Assembly: GCF_001050375.1 (NCBI RefSeq)
Contig: NZ_KQ130494.1
Location: 1 to 64,000, forward strand
From: Catenovulum maritimum
GTDB lineage: Bacteria; Pseudomonadota; Gammaproteobacteria; Enterobacterales; Alteromonadaceae
Direction: 5' to 3'
DNA length: 64,000 bases
Shown here in pieces: positions 1-10,985 of this stretch (the stretch's first letter is position 1; each line of letters starts with the position of its first letter). The translations under genes were made by a program, and so were the position numbers. The notes below the pieces were generated by a model. It had not been told where the DNA came from. It did not search any database and worked only from the letters and a program-made list of their open reading frames with translations.

Positions 1-24
1 GAGTAAAAATAAACCAAAATAGCA

Positions 25-52
25 TTGCTTTAGCCGTTTCGATGTGTATAAT
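25..52 (+). promoter_or_regulatory. Probable S10 operon promoter
   Basis: A -35-like TTGCTT (25-30) and a perfect TATAAT (47-52) are 16 bp apart. Transcription would start near 59, about 195 bp before rpsJ, leaving a long leader as expected for an S10 operon. Read from the sequence only. Confidence 0.6.
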
Positions 53-59
53 ACGCGAC

Positions 60-565
<506 letters not shown>

Positions 566-596
566 TAAGCATTTAGAAAGTTAAGAGGTTTTTAGC

Positions 597-1235
597 ATGG
601 CTATTGGTTTAGTCGGACGTAAAGTAGGTATGACTCGCATCTTCACTGAAGATGGCGTATCAATCCCTGTTACGGTTATCGAAATTGAAGCCAACCGAGT
701 CACTCAGGTTAAAACTGTTGAAACTGACGGTTATAGTGCTCTTCAAGTTACTACTGGTTCAAAGAAAGCGAACCTAGTAAACAAACCTAAAGCAGGTCAC
801 TTTGCGAAAGCAAATGTAGCTGCTGGTCGTGGTTTGTGGGAGTTCACATTGGGTGATAACGAAGGCGAAGGCATCGAAGTTGGTTCTGAAATCAAAGTTG
901 ATATCTTAAACGACGTTAATAAAGTTGATGTAACTGGTACATCTAAAGGTAAAGGTTTCGCGGGCGTTATTAAACGTTGGAACTTTTCTCGACAAGATGA
1001 AACGCATGGTAACTCACTTTCTCACCGAGCACCTGGTTCAATTGGTCAAAACCAATCACCTGGTAAAGTGTTCAAAGGTAAGAAAATGTGTGGTCACATG
1101 GGTGACGCACGCGTAACAACTCAAAATCTTGAAGTTGTTAGAGTTGATGCAGAGCGTAACTTATTGTTAGTTAAAGGTGCAGTACCTGGCGCTACAAACG
1201 GTGACGTATTAGTTAAACCAGCGGTTAAAGGTTAA
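597..1235 (+). CDS. rplC: 50S ribosomal protein L3
   Basis: L3 (212 aa; E. coli 209) is an early-assembling 50S protein that reaches towards the peptidyl transferase centre. The [13 protein letters not shown] segment and the [18 protein letters not shown] loop are intact. Gln153 corresponds to E. coli Gln150, the residue methylated by PrmB, so the same modification is plausible. The gene has an aagaggt-type ribosome-binding site and lies 31 bp after rpsJ and 11 bp before rplD. Confidence 0.98.
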   Translation: MAIGLVGRKVGMTRIFTEDGVSIPVTVIEIEANRVTQVKTVETDGYSALQVTTGSKKANLVNKPKAGHFAKANVAAGRGLWEFTLGDNEGEGIEVGSEIKVDILNDVNKVDVTGTSKGKGFAGVIKRWNFSRQDETHGNSLSHRAPGSIGQNQSPGKVFKGKKMCGHMGDARVTTQNLEVVRVDAERNLLLVKGAVPGATNGDVLVKPAVKG

Positions 1236-1246
1236 GGAGACAGATG

Positions 1247-1852
1247 ATGGAATTAGCATTAAAAGACGCATCTGGCGCACTTGAAGTTTCTGAAACTACC
1301 TTTGGTCGTGAATTTAACGAATCACTTGTACATCAAGTAGTAGTTGCATACGCAGCTGCAGCTCGTCAAGGTTCTCGCAAACAAAAGACTCGTGCTGAAG
1401 TTAAAGGTTCTACTAAGAAACCATTTAACCAAAAAGGTACAGGTCGAGCTCGTGCAGGTACGGTTAAGAGCCCTATCTGGCGTTCAGGTGGTGTTACTTT
1501 TGCTGCACGTCCTCAGGACCACAGCCAAAAAGTAAACCGTAAAATGTATCGCGGTGCAATCCGTAGCATTTTATCTGAATTGGTTCGCCAAGACAGATTG
1601 ATCGTTGTTGAGCAATTTGGTGTTGAAACACCAAAAACTAAAGGCTTAGTTGAAAAATTAGATGCATTAGAACTAAATGACGTTTTAATCGTATCTGAAG
1701 AAGTTGAAGAGAACTTGTTCTTAGCTTCACGCAACTTAGTTAAAGTTGATGTTCGCGATATTCAAGGTATTGATCCTGTTAGCTTAATCGCTTTCGAAAA
1801 AGTATTAATAACTGCAGCAGCAGTTAAGAAACTTGAGGAGACTTTAGCATGA
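1247..1852 (+). CDS. rplD: 50S ribosomal protein L4
   Basis: L4 (201 aa, the E. coli length) is a 50S exit-tunnel protein and, in gammaproteobacteria, the autogenous regulator of the S10 operon. The basic loop [19 protein letters not shown] that lines the tunnel is conserved. Two adjacent ATGs exist (1244 and 1247). The second is chosen because AGGAG (1235-1239) is 7 nt from it and because the family starts MEL. The stop overlaps the rplW start by 4 bases (ATGA), implying translational coupling. Confidence 0.97.
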   Translation: MELALKDASGALEVSETTFGREFNESLVHQVVVAYAAAARQGSRKQKTRAEVKGSTKKPFNQKGTGRARAGTVKSPIWRSGGVTFAARPQDHSQKVNRKMYRGAIRSILSELVRQDRLIVVEQFGVETPKTKGLVEKLDALELNDVLIVSEEVEENLFLASRNLVKVDVRDIQGIDPVSLIAFEKVLITAAAVKKLEETLA

Positions 1853-2154
1853 TTAGTCAAGAACGTTGTCTAAAAGTGATTTTAGGTCCTCATATTTCTG
1901 AGAAAGCTACTGTCACTGCAGAAAATCAAAACACTATCGTTTTTAAAGTAGTAGATACTGCAACTAAAGCAGAAATCAAAGCAGCTGTAGAGTTGTTATT
2001 TGAAGATGTTAAAGTTGAAGCTGTTCGCACTTTAAACGTAAAGGGCAAAACTAAACGCTTTGGCGCTCGTTTCGGCCGTCGTAGTGACTGGAAAAAAGCA
2101 TACGTCACTCTTGCCGAAGGAAGTGAATTAGACTTCGTCGGCGGCGCTGAATAA
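1849..2154 (+). CDS. rplW: 50S ribosomal protein L23
   Basis: L23 (101 aa) sits at the polypeptide exit and docks SRP and trigger factor. The family features HISEKAT, the [13 protein letters not shown] helix and the C-terminal [13 protein letters not shown] strand ending in DFVGGAE are all present. It overlaps the end of rplD and is followed 16 bp later by rplB with a clear GGAGG site. Confidence 0.98.
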   Translation: MISQERCLKVILGPHISEKATVTAENQNTIVFKVVDTATKAEIKAAVELLFEDVKVEAVRTLNVKGKTKRFGARFGRRSDWKKAYVTLAEGSELDFVGGAE

Positions 2155-2170
2155 TTGGAGGATATACAAA

Positions 2171-2995
2171 ATGGCTGTAGTTAAGTGTAAGCCTACTTCT
2201 CCGGGTCGTCGCCATGTCGTTAAAGTGGTTAACCCTGAGTTGCATAAAGGTGCTCCATACGCGCCTTTATTAGAAAAAAATAGCAAGTCTGGCGGTCGTA
2301 ATAACAACGGTCGTATTACTGTTCGTCACGTTGGTGGTGGTCATAAACAACATTATCGTGTTATTGACTTCAAACGTAACAAAGACGGTATCCCAGGCAC
2401 AGTTGAGCGTTTAGAGTATGATCCAAACCGTTCAGCAAACATTGCTTTAGTTTTATATGCAGACGGTGAGCGTCGTTACATCCTAGCACCTAAAGGTGTT
2501 AGTGCTGGAACTGAAATCATGTCTGGTATTGAAGCACCAATCAAAGCTGGTAATGCGTTAGAAATGCGTAATATCCCAGTTGGTTCAACGGTACATGCGA
2601 TCGAAATGAAGCCAGGTAAAGGTGCTCAAATAGCACGTTCTGCTGGTACATACGCGCAAATTGTTGCTCGTGATGGTGCTTACGTAACATTGCGTTTACG
2701 CTCTGGTGAAATGCGTAAAGTTTTATCTGACTGCCGTGCAACAATCGGTGAAGTAGGTAATGCTGAACACATGCTTCGCCAATTAGGTAAAGCTGGTGCC
2801 ACAAGATGGCGCGGTGTTCGTCCTACAGTTCGTGGTGTTGCCATGAACCCGGTTGATCACCCACACGGTGGTGGTGAAGGTCGTACTTCGGGCGGTCGTC
2901 ATCCAGTATCTCCTTGGGGTACACCAACTAAGGGCTTCAAAACCCGTTCTAACAAACGTACAGATAAATATATCGTACGTCGTCGTTCTAAATAA
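2171..2995 (+). CDS. rplB: 50S ribosomal protein L2
   Basis: L2 (274 aa) is a conserved 50S protein needed for subunit association and peptidyl transferase activity. The [17 protein letters not shown] segment is present, containing the functionally important His (E. coli His229), as is the C-terminal [16 protein letters not shown] tail. It is expressed within the S10 operon and preceded by GGAGG (2157-2161). Confidence 0.98.
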   Translation: MAVVKCKPTSPGRRHVVKVVNPELHKGAPYAPLLEKNSKSGGRNNNGRITVRHVGGGHKQHYRVIDFKRNKDGIPGTVERLEYDPNRSANIALVLYADGERRYILAPKGVSAGTEIMSGIEAPIKAGNALEMRNIPVGSTVHAIEMKPGKGAQIARSAGTYAQIVARDGAYVTLRLRSGEMRKVLSDCRATIGEVGNAEHMLRQLGKAGATRWRGVRPTVRGVAMNPVDHPHGGGEGRTSGGRHPVSPWGTPTKGFKTRSNKRTDKYIVRRRSK

Positions 2996-3002
2996 TTAGT
3001 GA

Positions 3003-3290
<288 letters not shown>

Positions 3291-3299
3291 GAGGTAATT

Positions 3300-3632
3300 A
3301 TGGAAGTTTTAGCTAAACATAAATTTGCTCGCCTTTCTCCACAGAAAGGTCGTTTGGTTGCAGATCAAGTTCGCGGTTTACCTGTAAGCGAAGCTATTGA
3401 CATTTTAACTTTCAGCCCGAAAAAAGGCGCTGACTTAATCAAGAAAGTATTAATGTCTGCTATCGCTAACGCTGAGCACAATGAAGGCGCTGACATCGAT
3501 GAGTTAAACGTCGGTCAAATCTTCGTGGACGCTGGTCCAGTGATGAAGCGTATTCGTCCACGTGCTAAAGGTCGTGCAGATAGAATCATTAAGCGTACTT
3601 GCCACATTACTGTGGTTGTATCAGATAACTAG
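3300..3632 (+). CDS. rplV: 50S ribosomal protein L22
   Basis: L22 (110 aa) lines the polypeptide exit tunnel with L4; its extended loop is a known site of macrolide-resistance mutations. The loop region [18 protein letters not shown] is conserved and shows no visible insertion or deletion. It begins 9 bp after rpsS. Confidence 0.98.
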   Translation: MEVLAKHKFARLSPQKGRLVADQVRGLPVSEAIDILTFSPKKGADLIKKVLMSAIANAEHNEGADIDELNVGQIFVDAGPVMKRIRPRAKGRADRIIKRTCHITVVVSDN

Positions 3633-3643
3633 GAGAATAGACA

Positions 3644-4360
3644 ATGGGTCAGAAAGTACATCCTACCGGTATTCGCCTTGGTATCACAAAACCATGGAGT
3701 GCTACCTGGTACGCTGGTTCTAACGAATTCGCAGATACTTTACATAGTGATCACCAAGTACGTCAGTACTTAACAACTGAACTTAAAAAAGCTTCAGTAT
3801 CACGTATCGTTATTGAGCGTCCAGCTAAGAGTATCCGTGTAACTATACACACTGCTCGCCCTGGTATCGTTATCGGTAAGAAAGGTGAAGATGTTGAAAA
3901 ATTACGCTTACAAGTTGCTAAATTAGCAGGTGTACCAGCGCAAATTAACATCAGCGAAATTCGCAAACCTGAATTAGACGGTCAATTAGTTGCTGAGAGC
4001 ATCGCGAGCCAATTAGAGCGTCGTGTTATGTTCCGTCGTGCAATGAAACGTGCTGTTCAAAATGCTATGCGCATTGGTGCTAAAGGTATCAAAGTACAAG
4101 TTAGCGGTCGTTTAGGCGGTGCTGAAATCGCACGTGCAGAATGGTATAGAGAAGGTCGTGTACCTCTTCATACTTTACGTGCTGATATCGATTACGCAAC
4201 TGCTGAAGCGTTAACTACTTATGGTATCATTGGTGTTAAGGTTTGGATCTTTAAAGGTGAAGTATTAGGTGGTTTACCACTTACTAATCAAATTGAAGAG
4301 CCTAAGAAAAACGATCGTAAGCCTAAAGGTAAAGGTCGTAAGGCGCAAGGAGACCGGTAA
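3644..4360 (+). CDS. rpsC: 30S ribosomal protein S3
   Basis: S3 (238 aa) is a 30S head protein at the mRNA entry channel with helicase-related function. The N-terminal [14 protein letters not shown], the KH domain with the [10 protein letters not shown] loop, and the C-terminal [18 protein letters not shown] segment are present, followed by a Lys/Arg-rich tail. The stop codon shares one base with the rplP start (TAATG), indicating tight coupling. Confidence 0.98.
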   Translation: MGQKVHPTGIRLGITKPWSATWYAGSNEFADTLHSDHQVRQYLTTELKKASVSRIVIERPAKSIRVTIHTARPGIVIGKKGEDVEKLRLQVAKLAGVPAQINISEIRKPELDGQLVAESIASQLERRVMFRRAMKRAVQNAMRIGAKGIKVQVSGRLGGAEIARAEWYREGRVPLHTLRADIDYATAEALTTYGIIGVKVWIFKGEVLGGLPLTNQIEEPKKNDRKPKGKGRKAQGDR

Positions 4361-4773
4361 TGTTACAGCCAAAAAGAACCAAATTCCGTAAGCAGTTTAA
4401 ATTACGTAACCGCGGTAATGCTACTGTCGGTAACAAAGTTAGCTTTGGTACGTTCGGTTTAAAATCGACTGAACGTGGTCGTTTGACTGCTCGTCAAATT
4501 GAAGCTGCCCGTCGTGCAATGACTCGTCATGTTAAGCGTCAAGGTAAAATCTGGATCCGTGTATTCCCAGACAAGCCAATTACTAAAAAGCCGCTTGAAG
4601 TACGTATGGGTAAAGGTAAAGGTAGCGTAGAATATTGGGTATGCCAAATTCAGCCAGGTCGTGTTTTATACGAAATGGAAGGTGTTCCTGAAAATCTAGC
4701 TCGCGAAGCATTTGCTTTAGCAGCAGCTAAATTACCATTTAAAACAACCTTTGTAACTCGGACGGTATTGTAA
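4360..4773 (+). CDS. rplP: 50S ribosomal protein L16
   Basis: L16 (137 aa) binds near the A-site tRNA elbow and the peptidyl transferase centre. The start [19 protein letters not shown] and the [12 protein letters not shown] motif are family hallmarks. It overlaps rpsC at its start and rpmC at its end by a single base each. Confidence 0.98.
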   Translation: MLQPKRTKFRKQFKLRNRGNATVGNKVSFGTFGLKSTERGRLTARQIEAARRAMTRHVKRQGKIWIRVFPDKPITKKPLEVRMGKGKGSVEYWVCQIQPGRVLYEMEGVPENLAREAFALAAAKLPFKTTFVTRTVL

Positions 4774-4964
4774 TGAACGCGAACGAATTAAAAGACAAGT
4801 CAGTAGACGAGTTGAAAGCTGAATTACTTAACTTGTTACGTGAACAATTTAATTTACGTATGCAGAAAAGTACGGGTCAATTAACTCAGACTCATACAAT
4901 CAAGCAAGTTCGTCGTAACATTGCACGTGTGAAAACTGTGTTAAATAGCAAGGCAGGTGCGTAA
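4773..4964 (+). CDS. rpmC: 50S ribosomal protein L29
   Basis: L29 (63 aa) is a small helical hairpin protein near the exit tunnel and part of the trigger factor docking area. The [21 protein letters not shown] helix and the [15 protein letters not shown] helix are visible. It is joined to rplP and rpsQ by one-base overlaps (TAATG). Confidence 0.97.
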   Translation: MNANELKDKSVDELKAELLNLLREQFNLRMQKSTGQLTQTHTIKQVRRNIARVKTVLNSKAGA

Positions 4965-5212
4965 TGAGCGAATCAATTCGTACAATTCAAGGGCGTGTCG
5001 TTAGCGACAAGATGGATAAATCAATTGTTGTAGCAATTGAACGTAAAGTTAAACACCCAATTTACGGTAAATTCATCAAACGTACTACTAAAGTACATGC
5101 TCATGATGAGAACAACTCATGTGGTTTAGGCGATAAAGTTAGCATCAAAGAATGTCGTCCATTATCTAAGACTAAGTCTTGGGTTTTGGTTGATATTTTA
5201 GAGAAAGCATAA
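4964..5212 (+). CDS. rpsQ: 30S ribosomal protein S17
   Basis: S17 (82 aa) is a primary 16S rRNA-binding protein with an OB fold. It starts [20 protein letters not shown] and contains the [13 protein letters not shown] strand. It is the last gene of the S10 transcription unit: a strong hairpin terminator follows 28 bp later. Confidence 0.98.
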   Translation: MSESIRTIQGRVVSDKMDKSIVVAIERKVKHPIYGKFIKRTTKVHAHDENNSCGLGDKVSIKECRPLSKTKSWVLVDILEKA

Positions 5213-5240
5213 CTTATTGTTTTAACTAATTTATTAAAAA

Positions 5241-5274
5241 AGGCTGATATCATTTGATATCAGCCTTTTTTTTT
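5241..5274 (+). terminator. Rho-independent terminator of the S10 operon
   Basis: A perfect inverted repeat (AGGCTGATATCA, 5241-5252, against TGATATCAGCCT) is followed by a T-run (5266-5274, continuing to ttttc). It lies between rpsQ and rplN, exactly where the S10 and spc units separate in E. coli. Confidence 0.9.
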
Positions 5275-5294
5275 CTATGAATATAAAAATTATG

Positions 5295-5303
5295 TGGTAT
5301 AAT
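5295..5303 (+). promoter_or_regulatory. spc operon promoter (extended -10)
   Basis: TGG directly before a perfect TATAAT (5298-5303) forms an extended -10 box; no good -35 hexamer is visible at 16-18 bp. It follows the S10 terminator and precedes rplN by about 60 bp, so it is the likely start of an independent spc transcription unit. Confidence 0.65.
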
Positions 5304-5365
5304 TCCGCGCCCAAAAGGCAGCCAGCCGTTTTGGGAATTTTTATTTTATTTAAGCGGAGCACGAA

Positions 5366-5734
5366 ATGATCCAAATGCAAACAATGCTAGGCGTAGCTGA
5401 TAACAGCGGCGCACGTAGTGTTCAATGTATCAAGGTTCTGGGTGGTTCGCACCGCCGTTATGCACATATTGGTGACATCATTAAAGTTTCTGTTAAAGAA
5501 GCAAATCCTCGCGGTAAAGTGAAGAAAGGTGATGTTTACAATGCGGTGGTCGTTCGCACCAGAAAGGGCGTACGTCGTCAAGATGGATCTCTAATCCGTT
5601 TTGATGGTAATGCAGCTGTTTTATTAAACGGTTCGCATGCGCCAATCGGTACTCGTATCTTTGGTCCAGTAACACGTGAATTAAGAACTGAAAAGTTCAT
5701 GAAAATCGTTTCACTGGCTCCAGAGGTTCTATAA
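5366..5734 (+). CDS. rplN: 50S ribosomal protein L14
   Basis: L14 (122 aa; E. coli 123) lies at the subunit interface and is the target of the silencing factor RsfS. The start [17 protein letters not shown] and the end [12 protein letters not shown] match the family. It is the first gene of the spc unit; GCGGAGC (5355-5361) supports the ATG at 5366. Confidence 0.98.
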   Translation: MIQMQTMLGVADNSGARSVQCIKVLGGSHRRYAHIGDIIKVSVKEANPRGKVKKGDVYNAVVVRTRKGVRRQDGSLIRFDGNAAVLLNGSHAPIGTRIFGPVTRELRTEKFMKIVSLAPEVL

Positions 5735-5744
5735 GGGGCTATTC

Positions 5745-6059
5745 ATGGCAGCAAAGATTCGTAGTAATGACGAAGTGATTGTAATCGCAGGTAAAGACAA
5801 GGGTAAAACTGGTAAAGTAACCCAAGTATTAACTAGCGAAGGCAAAGTGATTGTTGAAGGTATTAATGTAGTTAAGAAAGCTGTTAAGCCAAACCCACAA
5901 TTGGGTGAGCAAGGCGGTTTAGTTGACAAAGAAATGCCTTTAAATGTATCTAATGTAGCGATTCTTAACCCGACTTCGGGTAAAGCAGATCGCGTTGGTT
6001 TTCGTGTAGAAGACGGTAAGAAAGTTCGTTTCTTTAAGTCTAATAACGAATTAATCTAA
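5745..6059 (+). CDS. rplX: 50S ribosomal protein L24
   Basis: L24 (104 aa) is an assembly initiator protein with a KOW motif. The [19 protein letters not shown] segment is the KOW region, and the [11 protein letters not shown] motif follows. It is coupled closely to rplN (10 bp) and rplE (15 bp). Confidence 0.98.
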   Translation: MAAKIRSNDEVIVIAGKDKGKTGKVTQVLTSEGKVIVEGINVVKKAVKPNPQLGEQGGLVDKEMPLNVSNVAILNPTSGKADRVGFRVEDGKKVRFFKSNNELI

Positions 6060-6074
6060 GTTTGGAGTAAAACG

Positions 6075-6611
6075 ATGGCGAAACTGCATGGTTTTTACAA
6101 AGATACGGTAGTTGCTGAATTGACCAAACAATTCGGTTACAAAAGTATCATGCAAGTCCCTCGGATTGAAAAGATTACCCTTAATATGGGTGTCGGCGAG
6201 GCTATCGCAGACAAGAAGGTTATGGAACACGCAATTGCAGATATGACTGCAATCGCAGGTCAAAAGCCTGTTGTTTGTTTAGCACGCAAGTCTGTAGCTG
6301 GATTCAAAGTCCGTGAAGGCTATCCAATTGGTTGTAAAGTAACTCTACGTGGCGAGCGTATGTGGGAATTTTTCGAACGTTTAATTTCTATTGCTATCCC
6401 ACGTATCCGTGACTTCCGTGGCTTAAGCGCTAAGCTTGATAGCCGTGGTAACTACAGCATGGGTGTACGCGAGCAAATTATCTTCCCTGAAATCGACTAC
6501 GATAAAGTTGATAAAGTACGTGGTATGGATATTACCATTACTACGTCTGCTAATACGGACGAGGAAGGTCGTGCGTTGCTGGCTGCTTTTAACTTCCCGT
6601 TTAAGAAATAG
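6075..6611 (+). CDS. rplE: 50S ribosomal protein L5
   Basis: L5 (178 aa; E. coli 179) binds 5S rRNA in the central protuberance. [27 protein letters not shown] and [17 protein letters not shown] are conserved. The first codons may form an S8-binding hairpin, annotated separately. Confidence 0.98.
   Translation: MAKLHGFYKDTVVAELTKQFGYKSIMQVPRIEKITLNMGVGEAIADKKVMEHAIADMTAIAGQKPVVCLARKSVAGFKVREGYPIGCKVTLRGERMWEFFERLISIAIPRIRDFRGLSAKLDSRGNYSMGVREQIIFPEIDYDKVDKVRGMDITITTSANTDEEGRALLAAFNFPFKK
6082..6113 (+). promoter_or_regulatory. Possible S8 autoregulatory binding site in the rplE start
   Basis: The bases AACTGC (6082-6087) can pair with GTAGTT (6108-6113) around the first codons of rplE. In E. 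coli, S8 represses the spc operon by binding a hairpin at this place that resembles its 16S rRNA site. The protein sequence here (AKLHGFYKD) is itself conserved, so part of the similarity may only reflect coding constraint. Confidence 0.4.
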
Positions 6612-6621
6612 GTGTAGAGTT

Positions 6622-6927
6622 ATGGCTAAACAATCAATGAAAGCGCGTGAAGCAAAACGTGCTAAATTAGTTTCACAATACAGTGAAAAACGTATCGCTT
6701 TAAAAGCTATCATCAGCAGCGTAAATTCTACTGATGAAGAGCGTTGGGATGCAGTATTAAAACTGCAAACTCTTCCTCGCGATTCAAGTCGTTCACGTCA
6801 ACGTAATCGTTGTAACGTGACTGGTCGTCCGCATGGTTACTTACGTAAATTCGGTATGAGCCGAATTAAAACGAGAGAAGCTTGTATGCGTGGTGAAATC
6901 CCTGGACTTAGAAAAGCAAGCTGGTAA
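6622..6927 (+). CDS. rpsN: 30S ribosomal protein S14 (zinc-independent form)
   Basis: S14 (101 aa) is a 30S head protein. It is the long form without the CxxC zinc motifs, as usual in proteobacteria, and ends in PGLRKASW. An in-frame upstream start at 6436 would lie within rplE and give a tail absent from the family. The ATG at 6622, 10 bp after the rplE stop, gives [13 protein letters not shown] and is clearly the true start. Confidence 0.97.
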   Translation: MAKQSMKAREAKRAKLVSQYSEKRIALKAIISSVNSTDEERWDAVLKLQTLPRDSSRSRQRNRCNVTGRPHGYLRKFGMSRIKTREACMRGEIPGLRKASW

Positions 6928-6953
6928 GCGGCTACAGACTGGAGTAACGAATT

Positions 6954-7346
6954 ATGAGCATGCAAGATCCAATCGCGGATATGTTCACCCGCATTCGTAA
7001 TGGTCAAGCTGCAAAAAAAGTAGCTGTGACTATGCCTTCATCAAAATTAAAAGTTTCTATTGCAGAACTTTTAAAAGCTGAAGGTTTCATCGAAAACTAT
7101 GCAGTGACTGGTGATGTTAAAAAAGAACTAGAAGTAACTTTAAAGTACTTCGAAGGCAAAGAAGTAATCGAGCGTATTGCTAGAGCGAGCCGTCCAGGCC
7201 TTCGTATCTACAAAAAAGCAACTGATCTACCTAAAGTTATGGGTGGTTTAGGTGTAGCAATCGTGTCTACTTCTAAAGGCATCATGTCAGACCGTGCAGC
7301 ACGTAAAGTGGGCATGGGTGGCGAAATCATTGGTTACGTGGCGTAA
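6954..7346 (+). CDS. rpsH: 30S ribosomal protein S8
   Basis: S8 (130 aa, the E. coli length) is a primary 16S rRNA-binding protein and the translational repressor of the spc operon in enteric bacteria. It begins [18 protein letters not shown] and has the C-terminal [21 protein letters not shown] motif. The GGAG ribosome-binding site (6941-6944) supports the start. Confidence 0.98.
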   Translation: MSMQDPIADMFTRIRNGQAAKKVAVTMPSSKLKVSIAELLKAEGFIENYAVTGDVKKELEVTLKYFEGKEVIERIARASRPGLRIYKKATDLPKVMGGLGVAIVSTSKGIMSDRAARKVGMGGEIIGYVA

Positions 7347-7357
7347 GGAGAGTAAAA

Positions 7358-7891
7358 ATGTCTCGAGTAGGTAAATCTCCTATCGCTGTCCCTGCAGGTG
7401 TTGAATTAACTTTCAACGGTCAGGACGTAACAGCAAAAGGTAGCGTAGGCGAGTTAAGTTTTAGCTTTAACGAAGCAGTAGAATTTGTTCAAGAGGGCAG
7501 CGAAGTTCGCACTTTACCTCGTGAAGGTTTTGCTGATGCACAAGCTCAAACTGGTACAGCCCGTTCTATTTTAAATAACATGGTAATCGGTGTTAGCAAA
7601 GGTTTTGAACGTAAGTTGCAGTTAGTCGGTGTTGGTTACCGTGCTGCGGCTAAAGGCGAAACATTAAACTTAACACTGGGTTTCTCACATCCTGTTGACT
7701 TTGCAGTACCAAAAGGTATTTCAATTGAAACGCCAACTCAAACCGAAATTTTGGTTAAAGGTGCTGATAAGCAATTGGTTGGTCAAGTCTCAGCGAAAAT
7801 CCGTGCTTATCGTCCGCCAGAGCCTTATAAAGGTAAAGGTGTTCGTTACGCTGATGAAACTGTACTTCGTAAAGAAGCTAAGAAAAAGTAG
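7358..7891 (+). CDS. rplF: 50S ribosomal protein L6
   Basis: L6 (177 aa) lies near the sarcin-ricin loop and the factor-binding site. It has the two-fold repeated fold and the C-terminal [14 protein letters not shown] signature. AGGAG (7346-7350) precedes the ATG by 7 bp. Confidence 0.98.
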   Translation: MSRVGKSPIAVPAGVELTFNGQDVTAKGSVGELSFSFNEAVEFVQEGSEVRTLPREGFADAQAQTGTARSILNNMVIGVSKGFERKLQLVGVGYRAAAKGETLNLTLGFSHPVDFAVPKGISIETPTQTEILVKGADKQLVGQVSAKIRAYRPPEPYKGKGVRYADETVLRKEAKKK

Positions 7892-7900
7892 GGTAACTCG

Positions 7901-8254
7901 ATGAATAAGAAAGCATCTCGTTTACGTCGCGCTACTCGCGCACGTGCGAAAATTAAAACTTTAGGTGCAAATCGATTGGTCGTTCACCGTACGCCACGTC
8001 ACATTTATGCACAATTAATTGCTGCATCAGGTGATGTCGTTCTTGCTTCTGCTTCGACAGTAGACAAGACCATTCGCGAAAGCATCAAATACACAGGTAA
8101 CGTTGAAGCAGCAAAAGTAGTTGGTCAATCAATTGCTAAGCTAGCGCTTGAAAAAGGCGTAACAGCCGTTGCATTCGACAGAAGCGGTTTCAAATATCAT
8201 GGTCGTGTTCAAGCTTTAGCTGACGCGGCTCGTGAAGCCGGACTTCAATTCTAG
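7901..8254 (+). CDS. rplR: 50S ribosomal protein L18
   Basis: L18 (117 aa) binds 5S rRNA together with L5 and L25. It starts [18 protein letters not shown], has the [14 protein letters not shown] strand, and ends in [21 protein letters not shown]. It begins 9 bp after rplF. Confidence 0.98.
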   Translation: MNKKASRLRRATRARAKIKTLGANRLVVHRTPRHIYAQLIAASGDVVLASASTVDKTIRESIKYTGNVEAAKVVGQSIAKLALEKGVTAVAFDRSGFKYHGRVQALADAAREAGLQF

Positions 8255-8263
8255 GGGTATAAA

Positions 8264-8770
8264 ATGGCTAATAACGCAGAAGTTAAAAACAACCCAGAGT
8301 TGTCTGAGAAACTCATTGCTGTTAACCGTGTTTCTAAAGTTGTTAAAGGTGGTCGTATCTTCAGCTTTACTGCATTAACTGTAGTAGGCGACGGTGCGGG
8401 CAAAGTTGGCTTTGGTTACGGTAAAGCGCGTGAAGTTCCAGCTGCTATTCAAAAAGCAATGGAAAAAGCACGTCGCAACATGGTTAATGTTGACCTACAC
8501 GGTCACACATTACAGCACCCAATTAACGGTCGTCATTCAGGTTCTAAGGTTTATATGCAACCGGCATCTGAAGGTACGGGTATTATTGCCGGTGGTGCAA
8601 TGCGTGCAGTTTTAGAAGTAGCAGGCGTACACAACGTATTATCTAAGTGTTACGGTTCTACTAATCCGATTAACGTTGTACGTGCAACAATCAATGCATT
8701 AGCTGATATGAAGTCGCCTGCGACTGTAGCTGCTAAGCGTGGTTTAAGCGTACAAGAAATTCTGGTGTAA
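8264..8770 (+). CDS. rpsE: 30S ribosomal protein S5
   Basis: S5 (168 aa) acts at the mRNA entry site and in decoding accuracy. The N-terminal dsRNA-binding-like domain holds [19 protein letters not shown], and the C-terminal domain has [15 protein letters not shown]. It begins 9 bp after rplR. Confidence 0.98.
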   Translation: MANNAEVKNNPELSEKLIAVNRVSKVVKGGRIFSFTALTVVGDGAGKVGFGYGKAREVPAAIQKAMEKARRNMVNVDLHGHTLQHPINGRHSGSKVYMQPASEGTGIIAGGAMRAVLEVAGVHNVLSKCYGSTNPINVVRATINALADMKSPATVAAKRGLSVQEILV

Positions 8771-8775
8771 TCACA

Positions 8776-8958
8776 ATGGCTGATAAAAAAGTAAAAGTGA
8801 CTCAGATCAAAAGTTCAATCGGTCGTTTACCTAAGCACAAAGCATGTCTTAAAGGCTTAGGTTTACGTAAAATTAATCACACTGTTGAATTAGAAGATAC
8901 TCCTTCTGTTCGCGGTATGATTAATCAAGTTTACTATATGGTTAAGGTGGAGGGGTAA
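8776..8958 (+). CDS. rpmD: 50S ribosomal protein L30
   Basis: L30 (60 aa) is a small protein of the 50S subunit found in many but not all bacteria. [17 protein letters not shown] and [20 protein letters not shown] match the family. It lies 5 bp after rpsE and 3 bp before rplO. Confidence 0.97.
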   Translation: MADKKVKVTQIKSSIGRLPKHKACLKGLGLRKINHTVELEDTPSVRGMINQVYYMVKVEG

Positions 8959-8961
8959 AAT

Positions 8962-9396
8962 ATGTATTTAAATACACTTAGTCCTGCTCCTGGCTCAAAG
9001 CCAAGCAAAAAGCGTCTTGGTCGTGGTATTGGTTCTGGTTTAGGTAAAACTGGTGGCCGTGGTCACAAAGGTCAGAAATCACGTTCAGGTGGTTCTGTTA
9101 AGCCAGGATTCGAAGGCGGTCAAATGCCTATCCAACGCCGCTTACCAAAGTTCGGTTTTACATCTCGTAAATCTTTAGTATCTGATGAAGTTACTTTATT
9201 AGAAATCTCTAAAGTTGAAGGCGATGTTGTAGAATTAGCAACTTTAAAAGCTGCTGGCTTGGTTAAAAAGCATATTCAAGCGGTTAAAATCGTTAAATCT
9301 GGCGACATTGCTCGCGCTGTAACTGTTAAAGGTTTAGGTGTGACTAAAGGTGCTCGTGAAGCGATTGAAGCTGCTGGTGGCAAAATCGAGGAATAA
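8962..9396 (+). CDS. rplO: 50S ribosomal protein L15
   Basis: L15 (144 aa) is a late-assembly 50S protein. The Gly/Lys/Arg-rich N-terminal extension ([20 protein letters not shown]) and the [15 protein letters not shown] motif identify it. GGAGGGG (8949-8955), inside the end of rpmD, is its ribosome-binding site. Confidence 0.98.
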   Translation: MYLNTLSPAPGSKPSKKRLGRGIGSGLGKTGGRGHKGQKSRSGGSVKPGFEGGQMPIQRRLPKFGFTSRKSLVSDEVTLLEISKVEGDVVELATLKAAGLVKKHIQAVKIVKSGDIARAVTVKGLGVTKGAREAIEAAGGKIEE

Positions 9397-9403
9397 TTAG
9401 ACC

Positions 9404-10732
9404 ATGGCTAAAGCAGGACTGGAATTTAACAGCACGCAAGGCGGTAAAGGTGAACTAGGTCGTAGACTTTGGTTCCTTTTTGGCGCGATTGTTATTTTTA
9501 GAGCAGGTTCATTCGTACCAATTCCAGGTATCGATCCCGCTGTTCTTGCGCAGTTGTTTGAGCAACAAAAAGATACAGTATTGGCGATGTTCAATATGTT
9601 CTCTGGTGGAGCATTAGAGCGCGCATCTGTATTGGCACTCGGTATTATGCCGTATATCACTGCATCAATTATTATGCAGTTGATGACTCACATTCATCCA
9701 ACTTTTCAAGAGTTGAAAAAAGAAGGTGAGCAAGGGCGTAAGAAAATCAGTCAGTACACACGATATGGGACGTTGTTGCTTGCTATAGTCCAGTCTACAA
9801 CTATAGCCAATAGCCTGCCTAATATGGTGTCAGGCCTGGTAATTAATCCTGGATTAACATTCTATTTTACTGCTGTTGTCAGTTTAGTCACTGGTACCAT
9901 GTTTTTAATGTGGTTAGGTGAACAGATTACAGAACGCGGAATTGGTAACGGTATCTCGATGATTATCTTCGCTGGTATCGTTGCTGGTTTGCCTAGTGCA
10001 TTAGGTCAAACTTTTGAACAGGCGCGTCAAGGTGAACTACCTATAATCCTATTATTGATTATTGCTATTATTGTTGGTGCTGTAACTTACTTTGTTGTTT
10101 TTGTTGAACGTGGTCAACGACGTATTGTTGTTAACTATGCGAAACGTCAGCAAGGTCGTAAAGTTTATGCTGCACAAAGCACACATTTACCGTTAAAAGT
10201 AAATATGGCTGGTGTAATCCCGCCAATATTCGCATCAAGTATCATGTTGTTCCCAAGTACAATAGCGACTTGGTTTGGCCAAGGTGACGGTGCGTTTGCT
10301 GATGCAATCGCCAAAGTAGCTTCAATGCTCTCGCCAGGACAGCCTTTGTATGTATTATTGTATGCTGCTGCGATTATATTCTTCTGCTTCTTCTATACGG
10401 CATTAGTATTTAATCCTAGAGAAACAGCTGATAACTTGAAAAAATCAGGTGCTTTTATTCCTGGGATTCGTCCTGGTGAGCAAACATCTCGCTATATAGA
10501 TAAAGTAATGACACGCTTAACGCTTGCTGGTGCTTTATATATTACATTTGTTTGTTTAGTACCTGAATTTATGATGATATTTTGGAATGTTCAATTCTAC
10601 TTCGGTGGTACATCATTGCTCATTATCGTTGTCGTAATCATGGATTTTATGGCCCAAGTTCAAACTCACTTGATGTCAAGTCAGTATGAATCTGTGCTGA
10701 AAAAAGCAAACTTAAAAGGTTATGGTCGGTAG
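9404..10732 (+). CDS. secY: Preprotein translocase subunit SecY
   Basis: SecY (442 aa) is the channel subunit of the SecYEG translocon in the inner membrane, exporting unfolded proteins and inserting membrane proteins. Ten hydrophobic segments can be followed from the first (near [18 protein letters not shown]) to the last ([14 protein letters not shown]). The plug region [18 protein letters not shown] and the cytosolic loop [16 protein letters not shown] are conserved. It sits between rplO and rpmJ, the usual place in the spc operon. Confidence 0.98.
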   Translation: MAKAGLEFNSTQGGKGELGRRLWFLFGAIVIFRAGSFVPIPGIDPAVLAQLFEQQKDTVLAMFNMFSGGALERASVLALGIMPYITASIIMQLMTHIHPTFQELKKEGEQGRKKISQYTRYGTLLLAIVQSTTIANSLPNMVSGLVINPGLTFYFTAVVSLVTGTMFLMWLGEQITERGIGNGISMIIFAGIVAGLPSALGQTFEQARQGELPIILLLIIAIIVGAVTYFVVFVERGQRRIVVNYAKRQQGRKVYAAQSTHLPLKVNMAGVIPPIFASSIMLFPSTIATWFGQGDGAFADAIAKVASMLSPGQPLYVLLYAAAIIFFCFFYTALVFNPRETADNLKKSGAFIPGIRPGEQTSRYIDKVMTRLTLAGALYITFVCLVPEFMMIFWNVQFYFGGTSLLIIVVVIMDFMAQVQTHLMSSQYESVLKKANLKGYGR

Positions 10733-10758
10733 GCCATAACCATTAACGGAGTCGCAAA

Positions 10759-10875
10759 ATGAAAGTTCGTGCATCTGTTAAACCAATGTGTCGCAACTGT
10801 AAAGTTATCAAGCGACATGGTGTTGTGCGAGTGATCTGTTCTTCAGATCCTAAGCATAAACAACGCCAAGGTTAA
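10759..10875 (+). CDS. rpmJ: 50S ribosomal protein L36
   Basis: A 38-codon reading frame begins at ATG 10759 and encodes [19 protein letters not shown] and so on, ending KHKQRQG. It has the zinc-ribbon ligands of L36: Cys11, Cys14, Cys27 and His32. It is the C+ (zinc-binding) form. ACGGAG (10746-10751) is the ribosome-binding site. It is the last gene of the spc unit, just before the alpha operon leader. Confidence 0.95.
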   Translation: MKVRASVKPMCRNCKVIKRHGVVRVICSSDPKHKQRQG

Positions 10876-10910
10876 TAAAAATCTGACGATTTTTCGTCTT
10901 TTTAATTGTA

Positions 10911-10985
10911 ATCTAGTCTCGGCTTGAGTATCCTTACGGGCTTTTCGGCTGAGACTAACAAATTTAGGAGTGCGTTATGGCCCGT
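10911..10985 (+). promoter_or_regulatory. Alpha operon leader (S4-binding pseudoknot region)
   Basis: The leader holds a stem (AGTCTC 10915-10920 with GAGACT 10951-10956) enclosing GAGTATCC and CGGGCTTTTC blocks that match the E. coli alpha operon ribosome-binding region as remembered. TTTAGGAGTGCG then leads into the rpsM start. In E. coli this RNA folds as a pseudoknot bound by S4, which represses rpsM translation. The same control is inferred here because S4 is encoded downstream. Confidence 0.8.

Noticed and set aside
1513-1734. Minus-strand frames inside ribosomal protein genes
   Set aside because: These are shadows of strongly biased ribosomal codons and show no family features.
6436-6621. 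N-terminal extension of rpsN from 6436
   Set aside because: It lies within rplE in another frame and adds residues absent from S14; the ATG at 6622 matches the family start.
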